A DNA stretch of 64,000 nt from Kaistia algarum (GTDB lineage Bacteria; Pseudomonadota; Alphaproteobacteria; Rhizobiales; Kaistiaceae): contig NZ_JAPKNJ010000002.1 of NCBI RefSeq assembly GCF_026343945.1, forward strand, positions 868,001 to 932,000, given 5' to 3'. The notes under the pieces are model-generated. The model saw nothing but the letters and a program-made list of their open reading frames with translations. It had not been told where the DNA came from and made no database searches. Below are positions 40,564 to 48,972 of this stretch, piece after piece (the stretch's first letter is position 1; each line of letters begins with the position of its first letter). Made by a program: the position numbers and the translations under genes.

Positions 40564-40720
40564 GGAAAGCTGCTCTGGTCCAAACGCTGGTCGCGACGGG
40601 AGCGTTATACGATCTGGCAACACCCCTTTGAAGATCAGCTCACCAACATCAAGTCCGCCTTCCGCCGTCCTGCTCCCCATGCCATGTTGCGGCGCAAATA
40701 GACGCCGGATGCCCTGATCA

Positions 40721-41356
40721 ATGACCACCCTCCTCTATCTCTTCGATCCGCTCTGCGGCTGGTGCTATGGCGCCACGGCGGCGTTGCAGCGCCTGGCGGA
40801 GCAGCCTGGATTCACGGTCGAGCTGGCGCCGTCGGGTCTTTTTTCCGGCTCCGGCGCGCGGCCGATGGACGAGAATTTCGCCGCTTTCGCCTGGGGCCAT
40901 GACCAACGCATCTCGCAGATGACGGGCCAGCCCTTCAGCGAGGCTTATCGCCAGAACGTGCTCGGCGGCCATGGACGCCGGCTCGATTCGGGCCCGGCGA
41001 CGCTAGCGTTGACGGCGGTGCACCAGACCGATCCGGCGCAGGAGCGCGCTGCCCTGAAGGCGATCCAGGCGGCGCGTTACGTCGAGGGCCGCGACATTAC
41101 GGACCCTGCCGTCCTGGCCGAGGTACTGGAGAGTATCGGCCTTGGCGCCGCCGCCGATGTCATCCGGCTGCCCGACGAGACGCTGAAAGCAGCCAATCGC
41201 CAACGCGTCGAGACCACGCGCGCCGCGATGCAGCGCTTCGGCATCAACGGCGTACCGGCGCTGCTGATCGGCGACGACCCCCGCCGGCGGCCTGTTCAGG
41301 CTGGCGCCTTGTTCGGCGATGTCGACACGCTCGTCAGCGCTCTCAAGGCAGCGTGA
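40721..41356 (+). CDS. DsbA-family (FrnE-like) thiol oxidoreductase
   Basis: A 211-aa thioredoxin-fold protein with an inserted helical domain. The CGWC active site is near the N-terminus (FDPLCGWCYGA), and the cis-Pro lies in FGINGVPALLIG. There is no signal peptide, so it is cytoplasmic, like the FrnE and 2-hydroxychromene isomerase branch. The partner is unknown. It is convergent with a LysR gene. Confidence 0.85.
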   Translation: MTTLLYLFDPLCGWCYGATAALQRLAEQPGFTVELAPSGLFSGSGARPMDENFAAFAWGHDQRISQMTGQPFSEAYRQNVLGGHGRRLDSGPATLALTAVHQTDPAQERAALKAIQAARYVEGRDITDPAVLAEVLESIGLGAAADVIRLPDETLKAANRQRVETTRAAMQRFGINGVPALLIGDDPRRRPVQAGALFGDVDTLVSALKAA

Positions 41357-41384
41357 GCGATGGCCCGCAGGCCGGCAGATCTCC

Positions 41385-42260
41385 CTATTTCGGGCCGAAT
41401 GCCTCGACCACGGCCTCGACGAAACTGCGCAGCTTGACCGTCGGGCGCCGGCTCGCCGGATAGATGACATGCATCGGCCGGGCCGGGCCTTCATACTCGG
41501 ACAACACGCGCACCAGCCGTCCCGCCGCCAATTCGGCTGAGAGCACGCTTTCCGGGCCGAGGGTGATGCCGAAGCCCTCGGTCGCCGCGTGGAGCAGCGT
41601 TCTCCAATCATTACTGCGGAAACGACCCGTCGCCTTCACCTCCTCCTCCCTGCCGTCGCGGCTGAATCGCCAGCGGCACGGCAGCGACGGCGACCAATAG
41701 GCATAGGCGAGGCAGTCATGCGCCTCGAGATCGCCCGGCGTTTGCGGCGTGCCGCGCTCCGCCAGATAGGCCGGTGAGGCGCAGGCGATCAGCCGATAGG
41801 GCGCCAGTCTGTGGGCGATCAGCGACGCATCCTCGAACTCTCCAATCCGCACCAGAACCTCGAACCCATCTTCAAGCGGATCGACGAAGCGGTCGTTCAG
41901 CGTAAGGTCGACCTGCATGTCCGGATAGCGGGCCAGATAGCGCGTCAGGAATGGCGCCAAGCTGAAGGCGCCGAAGGTGACGGGCGCGTTGACGCGGATA
42001 ACGCCCTTCGGCCGGGTGCGCATCTCCTGCGCCAGTTGTTCCGCGGCCTCAGCATCCATGAGGATCGACTTGCAGCGATCATAATAGGCGCGGCCAACAT
42101 CGGTCAGGCTCTGGCGGCGCGTCGTGCGGTTGAGCAGGGCCGTGCCGAGGCGGTCCTCGAGAAACACGACATGCTTGGCGACCATCTGCGGCGAGATCCG
42201 CAACGCTTCCGCGGCGGCGGCGAAAGAACCGAGATCGGCCGCCTTCACGAAGACGCCCAT
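41385..42260 (-). CDS. LysR-family transcriptional regulator
   Basis: An HTH regulator of 291 aa from the first ATG. The winged helix is VFVKAADLGSFAAAAEALRISPQMVAKHV, and the effector domain begins near RPKGVIRVNAPVTFG. The true start may lie upstream: homologous proteins usually begin MDRLASM, the DNA upstream encodes I-D-R-L-A-S before this Met, and AAGGAGGT (42290-42283) is placed for an ATC codon at 42278 rather than the ATG 23 bases away. It is divergent from the F420-type oxidoreductase gene, its probable target. Confidence 0.9.
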   Translation of the reverse strand: MGVFVKAADLGSFAAAAEALRISPQMVAKHVVFLEDRLGTALLNRTTRRQSLTDVGRAYYDRCKSILMDAEAAEQLAQEMRTRPKGVIRVNAPVTFGAFSLAPFLTRYLARYPDMQVDLTLNDRFVDPLEDGFEVLVRIGEFEDASLIAHRLAPYRLIACASPAYLAERGTPQTPGDLEAHDCLAYAYWSPSLPCRWRFSRDGREEEVKATGRFRSNDWRTLLHAATEGFGITLGPESVLSAELAAGRLVRVLSEYEGPARPMHVIYPASRRPTVKLRSFVEAVVEAFGPK

Positions 42261-42381
42261 GCTGGCGAGCCGGTCGATGATTACCTCCTTTTGGTTGGGA
42301 GTATGCGGTCTCCATGAGAATTTATCGCCAAATCATGACGAATTAAACCCTCCCTCGACGACAATAATCTGGAGACGAGAC

Positions 42382-43026
42382 ATGAAAATCGGAATCATCG
42401 GTGCGGGCTTCGTCGGGCGCGCCATCGCCAAACTGGCAACGGAGGCCGGCCATACGGTCATGCTCAGCAATTCGCGCGGGCCGCAGACTTTGTTCACCCA
42501 GCGCTACGGCATCGGTACCGAGGTCGGGACGGTGGAAGAGGCGGCGGCGTTCGGCGACATCGTGGTGATCGCCATTCCGCTTGCCGCCTATCGTACGGTT
42601 CCGGCGACGCCGCTCGCCGGCAAGGTGGTGCTCGATGCCAACAATTACTATCCGGACCGCGATGGCCGCATCGCCGAGCTGGACAGCAACGAGGCCACGA
42701 CCAGCGAATTGCTCGCCCGCCACCTGCCGGCCTCGCGCATCGTGAAGGCGTTCAATGCCATCACCATGGGCGATCTGGAAAAGGATGGCCGCCCTGCCGG
42801 TTCGCCCGGCCGGCGCGCGCTGCCGCTAGCCGGCGACGACGCCGAGGGCAAGGCGATTGCCGCAGCCCTCTACGATGCCTTCGGCTTCGACACGGTCGAT
42901 GCCGGCGGTCTATCCGAGGGCTGGCGCTTCGAGCGTGGCACACCGGCCTATTGCGTCGCCTTCGACAAGGCGGAACTCGCGCGGGAACTCGCCCGCGCGC
43001 CGCGCATCGACCAGCTCGCGACATAG
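42382..43026 (+). CDS. NADPH-dependent F420 reductase-like NAD(P)-binding protein
   Basis: A 214-aa Rossmann-fold protein. The dinucleotide motif GIIGAGFVGRAIAKLATEAG is at the N-terminus, followed by SNSRGP, as in NADP-reducing F420 oxidoreductases, and ASRIVKAFNAI in the middle. Rhizobiales mostly lack F420, so it probably acts with another cofactor or substrate. GGAGACGAG precedes the ATG. It is divergent from a LysR regulator, a common arrangement for inducible redox enzymes. Confidence 0.85.
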   Translation: MKIGIIGAGFVGRAIAKLATEAGHTVMLSNSRGPQTLFTQRYGIGTEVGTVEEAAAFGDIVVIAIPLAAYRTVPATPLAGKVVLDANNYYPDRDGRIAELDSNEATTSELLARHLPASRIVKAFNAITMGDLEKDGRPAGSPGRRALPLAGDDAEGKAIAAALYDAFGFDTVDAGGLSEGWRFERGTPAYCVAFDKAELARELARAPRIDQLAT

Positions 43027-43093
43027 GCTTCGCTATCCCGCACGCGCTCACGGCCTTCAGGGCGAGGTCGTGAGCTGCCTGCCGAATGCGCCG

Positions 43094-43387
43094 CTAGTCG
43101 TCCTGATCGGCACTGTCGTGCGATCCGGCCTCGTCATCGGCCTCGATCTCGCCATGCTTCCGATGCTCCGCCGACCGGGCGCCGGCGTGCCCATCATCAT
43201 CGTCATCGCCGGCAACGCCCTGCACGGCAAGCGGACCGGCAACCGGCTGTACCGGGATCGCGTCGAGATCGATCGCCAAGGGATCGGCCGGCGCGGTGGT
43301 GCCGATGGAGGCTGCGATCGCCGGCAGAGCGAGCCCGCCGAAGACCAGCGGAACGATGGCGGCCAGCCAGAGCAGTGATTTGCGCAT
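43094..43387 (-). CDS. Small exported Asp-rich protein
   Basis: A 97-aa protein with a clear signal peptide (MRKSLLWLAAIVPLVFGGLA, then LPAIAAS). The mature part becomes very acidic (GDDDDDGHAG, then HDSADQDD) with interspersed His, which suggests divalent metal binding in the periplasm. No known domain is recognised. It is divergent from the PepSY gene, whose mature N-terminus is similarly acidic, and the shared intergenic region holds the TGTCAGC repeat, so both may be regulated together. Confidence 0.65.
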   Translation of the reverse strand: MRKSLLWLAAIVPLVFGGLALPAIAASIGTTAPADPLAIDLDAIPVQPVAGPLAVQGVAGDDDDDGHAGARSAEHRKHGEIEADDEAGSHDSADQDD

Positions 43388-43474
43388 GGTTCTGATATCC
43401 TTGGAAAGGCACCCGGAGTTGGGGTGCGACGATCCACGCTAGGCGAAGGCGGCTTGCGGCCGGCTGACCGGGAT

Positions 43475-43492
43475 TGTCAGCCAGTTGACAGC
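43475..43492 (+). promoter_or_regulatory. Direct repeat, probable response-regulator box 1
   Basis: TGTCAGC (43475-43481), four bases, then TGACAGC (43486-43492): two heptamers 11 bp apart, the spacing typical of OmpR/PhoP-family sites. A consensus-like TTGACA (43485-43490) overlaps the second half. It lies 22 bases before the PepSY gene and 87 bases before the divergent acidic-protein gene. Confidence 0.55.
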
Positions 43493-43514
43493 TTGCGCGT
43501 GGCAGGAACGAGCG

Positions 43515-43850
43515 ATGGGAATGAGCCTGAGACGCGCGGTCGTGATGGGGCTGGGTGTTCTGGCGCTCGCCATGCCGCTTGCCGTCCAGGCCGGAAGCCA
43601 GGACAGCGACGGAGATGATGACCACGACGTGGCGCGCGATCTGCACGAGGGCGGCGAAATCCGGGCGCTCTCACAGATCCTCAGCGATTTGAGGCAGCAA
43701 GTTCCCGGCGACATCGTTGCCGTCGATCTCGTCCGCGCCCATGACAAATGGGTGTATCGAATCCAGATCGTCGCAGCTGACGGAAAGCGCAGCCTCGTCG
43801 AGGTCGATGCGGGTGCGGGCACGATCTTCCACGACCAGGGGCGAGATTGA
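43515..43850 (+). CDS. Exported PepSY domain protein
   Basis: A 111-aa protein. The signal peptide (SLRRAVVMGLGVLALAMPLA, then VQAG) is followed by an acidic His/Asp stretch (SDGDDDHDVARD) and one PepSY domain (GGEIRALSQILSDLRQQVPG to the end, with WVYRIQIVAADGKRSLVEVD). PepSY proteins are extracytoplasmic and often sit next to two-component systems, whose sensor or a protease they may modulate. Its TGA overlaps the response regulator ATG by one base. The start could also be the ATG at 43521. Confidence 0.85.
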   Translation: MGMSLRRAVVMGLGVLALAMPLAVQAGSQDSDGDDDHDVARDLHEGGEIRALSQILSDLRQQVPGDIVAVDLVRAHDKWVYRIQIVAADGKRSLVEVDAGAGTIFHDQGRD

Positions 43851-44515
43851 TGAGGATACTGGTCGTCGAGGACGAACGCCGCATCGCGGACGACATCGCC
43901 GCCGCGCTCAAGGCTTCCGGCATGGCGGTCGATATCGCGACCGATGGCGAGGATGCCTGGTTCCAGGGCGACGTCGAAACCTATGACGCGGTGGTCCTTG
44001 ATCTCGGCCTCCCGAAGCTCGACGGACTGACCGTCCTGCGGCGCTGGCGCGCCAGCGGCCGGCGCTTTCCGGTGCTGGTGCTCACGGCGCGCGGCGTCTG
44101 GACCGAGCGGGTCGAGGGCATCAATGCCGGCGCCGATGACTATCTGCCGAAGCCGTTCGAGATGGAGGAATTGATCGCGCGCCTCCGCGCGTTGCTGCGG
44201 CGGGCCGCGGGCCAGCCGGCGCCGGTGCTGCGCGCCGGCGAGCTTTCCCTCGATACGCGGCAGATGCGCTTTTCGCTGCGCGGCGTCCCGATGGCGCTTT
44301 CGCCGCTTGAATATCGCCTGCTCGCCTATTTGATGCATCAGGCCGGCCGCGTCGTTCCACCGACGGAGCTGGCCGAACATCTGTATGATTCCGGCCATGA
44401 CCGCGATCCCAATGCGATCGAGGTCATCGTCGCCAGACTTCGCCGCAAGCTCGGCAGCGACGTGATCGAGACCCGCCGCGGCTTCGGCTATCTCATACCG
44501 GAGCCGGCGGCATGA
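43850..44515 (+). CDS. OmpR/PhoP-family response regulator
   Basis: A 221-aa two-domain regulator. The receiver has the acidic pair in VVEDE, the phospho-acceptor D51 (VVLDLGLPK) and the switch Lys in DYLPKPFEM. The C-terminal winged helix runs from about residue 125 (LSLDTRQMRFSLRG) to RRGFGYLIPE. It starts in overlap with the PepSY stop and ends in an ATGA overlap with the kinase. The 11-bp-spaced direct repeats at 43475 and 48973 are its probable binding sites. Confidence 0.93.
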   Translation: MRILVVEDERRIADDIAAALKASGMAVDIATDGEDAWFQGDVETYDAVVLDLGLPKLDGLTVLRRWRASGRRFPVLVLTARGVWTERVEGINAGADDYLPKPFEMEELIARLRALLRRAAGQPAPVLRAGELSLDTRQMRFSLRGVPMALSPLEYRLLAYLMHQAGRVVPPTELAEHLYDSGHDRDPNAIEVIVARLRRKLGSDVIETRRGFGYLIPEPAA

Positions 44516-45855
44516 AGAGCGGCTCGATCCGCTTCCGCCTCTGGTCGGCGGCCGCCATCTCGGTGCTCATCGCGCTCGCCATTGCCGGAATCGGCCTGAG
44601 GATGCTGTTCGAGCGGCATGTCGAGAGACGGGTGGTAAGCGAACTCACCGTCGATTTAAACCAGCTGATCGGCGCGACGCAGTTCGGGCCCGATACCCGC
44701 ATCGTCGTGGCCCCAGTCCTGACGGATCCGCGCTTCCAGTCGCCGCTCTCCGGCTACTACTGGCAGGTCCGCGACGGCACAAACGGCATGCTGGTCCGCT
44801 CGCGCTCGCTCTGGGATCAGGCGCTCGACTTGCCACCGGCCGAGCCAGGCGATGGCGCGCTGCATGTCCATGAAGCCGCCGGCCCGGAGGGCGCACAACT
44901 GATCGCCGTGGAGCGCACCATCACCGATGCGGGCGGACGCAGTTTTCACGCCGTGGTGGCCGAGGACCATGGCGCTGTCACGCTGGCGGTCTCCGAATAT
45001 GTGCGCGAGCTGACGCCGGAACTCGCTTTGCTCGGCGGCGTGCTGATCGCGGCGATCTTCGTTCAGATCTCGGTCGGCCTCGCGCCGCTCCAGGCGCTGC
45101 GCGGCGCCGTGCACGATGTCGTCGCCCGGCGGAAAACGCGCCTCGACGTCGCCGTGCCCAGCGAGGTGACGCCACTTGCCGACGAGATCAACCGCCTGCT
45201 GGAGGCGCAGGATAAGGCGCTTGCCAGAGCCCGCACGCGCGCCACCGACCTTGCCCATGGCCTCAAGACGCCGCTTCAGGTGCTCGCCGCCGATATCCGC
45301 GCGCTGCGCGCCAAGGGCGAGAGCGAGTTGGCCGACGAGATCGGCAAGAGCACCGCCGCGATCCGCCGCCATGTCGAGCGCGAGCTGGCCCGCGCCCGCA
45401 TCGCACCGGGCGATTCCGGCCCCGCTCAGTGCCGCTTCGCCGATGTCGCCGGCCGCGTCGTCGCCGTGGTGGAGCGCATGCCTGGCGGCGAGCGGCTGAC
45501 CTTCGATATCGATGCTGCGGGCGATCTGATGGCGCCGATCGACGAGGGCGATCTCTCCGAGATTCTCGGCAATCTGATCGAGAACGCGGCCCGCTTCGCC
45601 GCCACCTCGATCCGCATCGTGGCGACTCTTACGACCGAGGGCGTCCGGATTGAGATCGCTGATGATGGGCCGGGCATCGCCGACAAGGACAAGGAAGACG
45701 TGCTGCTGCGCGGGGTCCGCCTCGACGAGAGCAGCGGGACGGGACTGGGCCTTGCCATCGTTTCCGACATCGTCGGTGCCTATGGCGGGAGGCTGACGAT
45801 GGGCGATGCCACGCCGGGGCTGAAGGTGAGCATCGTCCTGCCCCGCCACAGCTGA
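44512..45855 (+). CDS. PhoQ-like sensor histidine kinase
   Basis: A 447-aa membrane sensor. The first helix is at about residues 10-32, a periplasmic domain of about 140 residues follows (YYWQVRDGTNGMLVRS within it), and the second helix is near 170-192. HAMP-like and dimerisation regions come next, with the phospho-accepting H249 in LAHGLKTPLQVL. The ATPase domain has N (LIENAARFA), DDGPGI and GTGLGLAI boxes. The stimulus is unknown; the neighbouring redox genes and acidic periplasmic proteins suggest metals or redox state. Confidence 0.92.
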   Translation: MKSGSIRFRLWSAAAISVLIALAIAGIGLRMLFERHVERRVVSELTVDLNQLIGATQFGPDTRIVVAPVLTDPRFQSPLSGYYWQVRDGTNGMLVRSRSLWDQALDLPPAEPGDGALHVHEAAGPEGAQLIAVERTITDAGGRSFHAVVAEDHGAVTLAVSEYVRELTPELALLGGVLIAAIFVQISVGLAPLQALRGAVHDVVARRKTRLDVAVPSEVTPLADEINRLLEAQDKALARARTRATDLAHGLKTPLQVLAADIRALRAKGESELADEIGKSTAAIRRHVERELARARIAPGDSGPAQCRFADVAGRVVAVVERMPGGERLTFDIDAAGDLMAPIDEGDLSEILGNLIENAARFAATSIRIVATLTTEGVRIEIADDGPGIADKDKEDVLLRGVRLDESSGTGLGLAIVSDIVGAYGGRLTMGDATPGLKVSIVLPRHS

Positions 45856-45866
45856 GACCTGTTCCC

Positions 45867-47378
45867 TCACGCCAAACCGGGGAAGAAGTCCGTCTTGATC
45901 CGCATCCGGTGGATGCCCATGCCGATCAGCGCCTTGCGCACCGATTGCACCATCGCCTGCGATCCCGAGATGTAGAAGATCCGCTCTCGATAGTCCGGAA
46001 TCGCCTCGCGGATCAGTTGCTCGTCGATCCGCCCCGGATATTGGCCGGGCTCGGCGCCGCGCGCCACGGCGTAGACGGTCGAAATCCCGAGCCTTGCCTG
46101 GGCCTCGTCGAGCACATCGCGATAGGCGATATGGTCCGGCTGGCCGACGCCATAGAGCACCGTGATCGAGCGCGCCTCGTCCCGGTCGATCAGCTCGCGC
46201 AGCATGGAACGGAACGGCGTTATGCCGATGCCACCGGCGATGAAGGCAAGCTTCGCGCGTGGATCGGCCGGCAGGGTGAAATTGCCGGCGACCTGGGCAG
46301 CGTGGATGGTATCGCCCGGGGACATCAAGGCCAATGCCCGCTTGAACGCGCTCGACTGGCGATAGAACTTGACCCCCAGCCGGACGGAACTTTCGCCGGG
46401 CGCCGAGGCCACCGTGAAATAGCGGCGATTGCCACGGTTGTCGGGATGGTCGAGACCGAGCGTCCATTCGAGATATTGCCCGGCCTGGAAGGCGAGCCTC
46501 CTCGGCGAGCGGAAGATGAAATCATAGCTGTCGGCGGCCGAGCGTTCGATGCGCTCCAGCGTCAGCACGAAACGGCCGCGCGGACCTGCCGCATAGGCGA
46601 AGAGATTGCCGACCAGCAGCGCCAGTTCGGGCGTGAAATAGAACGAGCCGATATGGACGTTCGGCGCGAACAGGAAGCCGACCAGCGCGGCAAAGACAAG
46701 ACGCGGCAACGGCCGGGTCGGCGCCGTCAGCGGCTCCGTCAGCATGACGAAGGCGAAGAACAGTATCGGCGAAGACTTCAGCGCCTCGCTCAGCACCATA
46801 CCATAGTCGGCGGGCGCCGCCGTCGCCAGCGAGGTCGCCACCGCCGTGAGCATGAAAACCGCCACGAGATCGAACCGGCGCAGTTTGCGCACAACCAGCA
46901 GCCCGCCGATTAGCACAACGGGGAGCAGCGGCAGGTTGCCGCCGACCCACCAGCTAGCCGGATGATCGAGCAGCAGCGCCGTGAGCGCGACGGCGACCGC
47001 CGCCGGATTGAACAGATGCTGGCCACGAACGGCGAAGATATATTTCGACGCCATCGCCCAGACCGAGGCTGCGATCAGCACGCCGACGCCCTTGGCGTCC
47101 GCGGCCGTCACAGGATTGAGAATCAGCATCAGGATCAAAGCCGTGATGTAGATCGACTCGCTATTGGCCGGTACCTTGAAGACCCGGGCGAAGATCTCGT
47201 TCGAGATCCAGCAGACGGCGGTGATGAGAACGGCCGAAAAAGCGATCGCGGTCGGATCATGCGGCACGATCTTGAAGAAGCCGAGCATGAAGGCCGCCGC
47301 CAGCATGGCGACCAGATAATAGAGCACCAGCCGGTACATGGTGATGGGGTCGAGGAAACGATCGATCCAGCGGGTCAT
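45867..47378 (-). CDS. RnfD/NqrB-like membrane domain fused to ferredoxin-NADP reductase domain
   Basis: A 503-aa fusion. The first 270 residues form about ten membrane helices of the NqrB/RnfD type (YRLVLYYLVAMLAAAF at the start). The second half is a flavodoxin/ferredoxin reductase module with an FAD site (NRRYFTVASAPGE), an NAD(P) site (AFIAGGIGITPFRSMLREL) and a C-terminal FYISGSQAMVQSV. It probably passes electrons from NAD(P)H across the membrane. No SGAT flavinylation motif lies in the membrane part. Its ATG overlaps the apbE stop (ATGA). An upstream open frame is a shadow. Confidence 0.88.
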   Translation of the reverse strand: MTRWIDRFLDPITMYRLVLYYLVAMLAAAFMLGFFKIVPHDPTAIAFSAVLITAVCWISNEIFARVFKVPANSESIYITALILMLILNPVTAADAKGVGVLIAASVWAMASKYIFAVRGQHLFNPAAVAVALTALLLDHPASWWVGGNLPLLPVVLIGGLLVVRKLRRFDLVAVFMLTAVATSLATAAPADYGMVLSEALKSSPILFFAFVMLTEPLTAPTRPLPRLVFAALVGFLFAPNVHIGSFYFTPELALLVGNLFAYAAGPRGRFVLTLERIERSAADSYDFIFRSPRRLAFQAGQYLEWTLGLDHPDNRGNRRYFTVASAPGESSVRLGVKFYRQSSAFKRALALMSPGDTIHAAQVAGNFTLPADPRAKLAFIAGGIGITPFRSMLRELIDRDEARSITVLYGVGQPDHIAYRDVLDEAQARLGISTVYAVARGAEPGQYPGRIDEQLIREAIPDYRERIFYISGSQAMVQSVRKALIGMGIHRMRIKTDFFPGLA

Positions 47379-48118
47379 GATGCGCAATAGTCTCCAAAGC
47401 CGGTCGTGAGTATCGCCCTGCCGGAGCGATCGACGAGATAACCCTCCAGGCCGGAGCGTGCTTCGATGAAATAGATGCCGTCCCTGCCCATGGCGAAGGC
47501 AGCCGTCGCGAAGCGATCGGCCTCCAGCACGTCGGGCCCGATCACGGTCAGGCTGACGATCTCGGCCAGCGGATCGGCCGGATCGTGCGGGTTGCGGATA
47601 TGATGGCCGCGGACATAGGAGCCCGAGGTCGCGATACCCTGCCCGCGCGGTTGCACGACCTTGATGATCTCGTCGGCGCTGAACGGATTGCGGATACCGA
47701 CGCTCCACGCGTCTCCCGACGCATTCCGCCCGCAGGACTGGATGTCGCCGCCGGCATCGACAAAGAAATCAGCCGCGCCTGTGGCCGCGATCCGGCGCGC
47801 CGCGTTGCGGATCGCCCAGCCCTTGACGATGCCGGAGGGATCGAGCGCCCCGTTCGGCGTGCGGATGTCGAAAAAGCCGTCGCTCTCGATCCGTGTCCGT
47901 TCGCCGAGCTCCAGCACCTCGCGCATCTCGGCGCTGTAATCGCTTGGTGGGAGATAGCCGCGATTGATCGCCTCGATTTCGCTGTCGGCTTTGTAGGTGC
48001 TGAAGCGCCGGTCGACTTCATCGAAATAGGCGAAGGCATCGTCGAGGACGCCGCGATCCGCCGCGCCGACCACCTCGATCGTGATCGGCATCCCCATCAT
48101 GATCCTTGTCTCGCGCAT
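47375..48118 (-). CDS. apbE: FAD:protein FMN transferase (ApbE)
   Basis: A 247-aa flavin transferase that attaches FMN covalently to a Ser/Thr of a target protein. Core motifs are MGMPITIEV, VDRRFSTYKADSEI, LDPSGIVKGWA, DFFVDAGGDIQSCG and a C-terminal ADRFATAAFAMG. It lacks the signal peptide or lipobox seen in most ApbE proteins and is shorter than usual (about 330 aa), so it may work in the cytoplasm. It lies 3 bases after the gene for an FMN-binding protein, its likely target, and overlaps the reductase. Confidence 0.93.
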   Translation of the reverse strand: MRETRIMMGMPITIEVVGAADRGVLDDAFAYFDEVDRRFSTYKADSEIEAINRGYLPPSDYSAEMREVLELGERTRIESDGFFDIRTPNGALDPSGIVKGWAIRNAARRIAATGAADFFVDAGGDIQSCGRNASGDAWSVGIRNPFSADEIIKVVQPRGQGIATSGSYVRGHHIRNPHDPADPLAEIVSLTVIGPDVLEADRFATAAFAMGRDGIYFIEARSGLEGYLVDRSGRAILTTGFGDYCAS

Positions 48119-48121
48119 GGC

Positions 48122-48895
48122 TCAGGCCATGGCTCGCTGCAGCGCGCCCTTGAGCGATCGGGCGAAGGCCTCGCTGGTCAGCGTGGCGCCCGAGACGATG
48201 TCGACATTGGCGCTCTGGGCGGCGATCGCCTCGTCGCGCAGCATCGGCAGCGCCTGGCGGTTGATCGCTACCGAGGTGCGGCGGTCGGAGGGATATTGCA
48301 GCACCTTGATGGAGGCCAGACGGCCGCCCCGCACGATGGCCTGGATCTGCACCATGCCGTAATAGGCGTCGACCGTCGGCCCGGTGAAAGTGCCGTCCGT
48401 ATAGCCGCCGCTGGCGGCAACCGTCATTGACGCCTTCATCACCAGTGGCTGCACCTCGCGCAGCAGGCGTGGCCTCGGACGTGGCCGGGGCGCAGCCGGG
48501 GCGATGACGGATGCCAAATCGGCGACCGGAGCCGATGGAGCCGGAACCGCCTCCACCGACATCGGCGCGGGTTGAGATTCTGGCAAGGGCGCAGGCGTGG
48601 AAGCCGCCGGCGCCGACGGTACGGCGATCGATGCCGTCACCAGCGGAGGGTTGGCCGGCTCGCGGCTCGGCGCATAGGGGCCTGATGGCTGGATGACGGC
48701 CGGCGACGGCTGGCTCGCCGCTGCGGCCGGTCCGTCCGCTTCCGCCGGCAATGCCGGATCGGCGGCAAGGGACTCCGTGTCCGCCTTGGCTGGCGAAAGG
48801 CCGATAAGCGCCTCGCTGGGATCGGCTCCCCCCTGATTCCAGACATAGGCACCGGATGCCGCAAGGACGGCGAGCGAGAGGGCGATCTTCTTCAT
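48122..48895 (-). CDS. Membrane-anchored FMN-binding domain protein (flavinylation target)
   Basis: A 257-aa protein. An N-terminal signal anchor (MKKIALSLAVLAASGAYVW) is followed by a 130-residue Pro/Ala-rich linker and a C-terminal FMN-binding domain (about 160-257). The motif DIVSGATLTSEAF marks T238 as the probable site of covalent FMN attachment by ApbE. It resembles the soluble part of RnfG/NqrC. I used the ATG at 48895; the open frame extends 17 residues upstream. It is the first gene of the operon with apbE and the reductase, and has a TGTCAGC repeat upstream. Confidence 0.9.
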   Translation of the reverse strand: MKKIALSLAVLAASGAYVWNQGGADPSEALIGLSPAKADTESLAADPALPAEADGPAAAASQPSPAVIQPSGPYAPSREPANPPLVTASIAVPSAPAASTPAPLPESQPAPMSVEAVPAPSAPVADLASVIAPAAPRPRPRPRLLREVQPLVMKASMTVAASGGYTDGTFTGPTVDAYYGMVQIQAIVRGGRLASIKVLQYPSDRRTSVAINRQALPMLRDEAIAAQSANVDIVSGATLTSEAFARSLKGALQRAMA

Positions 48896-48972
48896 GGCGT
48901 CACGGATCCTGAACTTGAACGAATGGCGACAGCCCAAATCGGCCATCGTCGATCGCAGGATCGCAAACGGAA

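Noticed and set aside
42279..42381. LysR operator (T-N11-A boxes) in the divergent region
   Set aside because: Only a weak imperfect CATGA/TCATG repeat is visible; T-N11-A matches occur by chance too easily to support a site.
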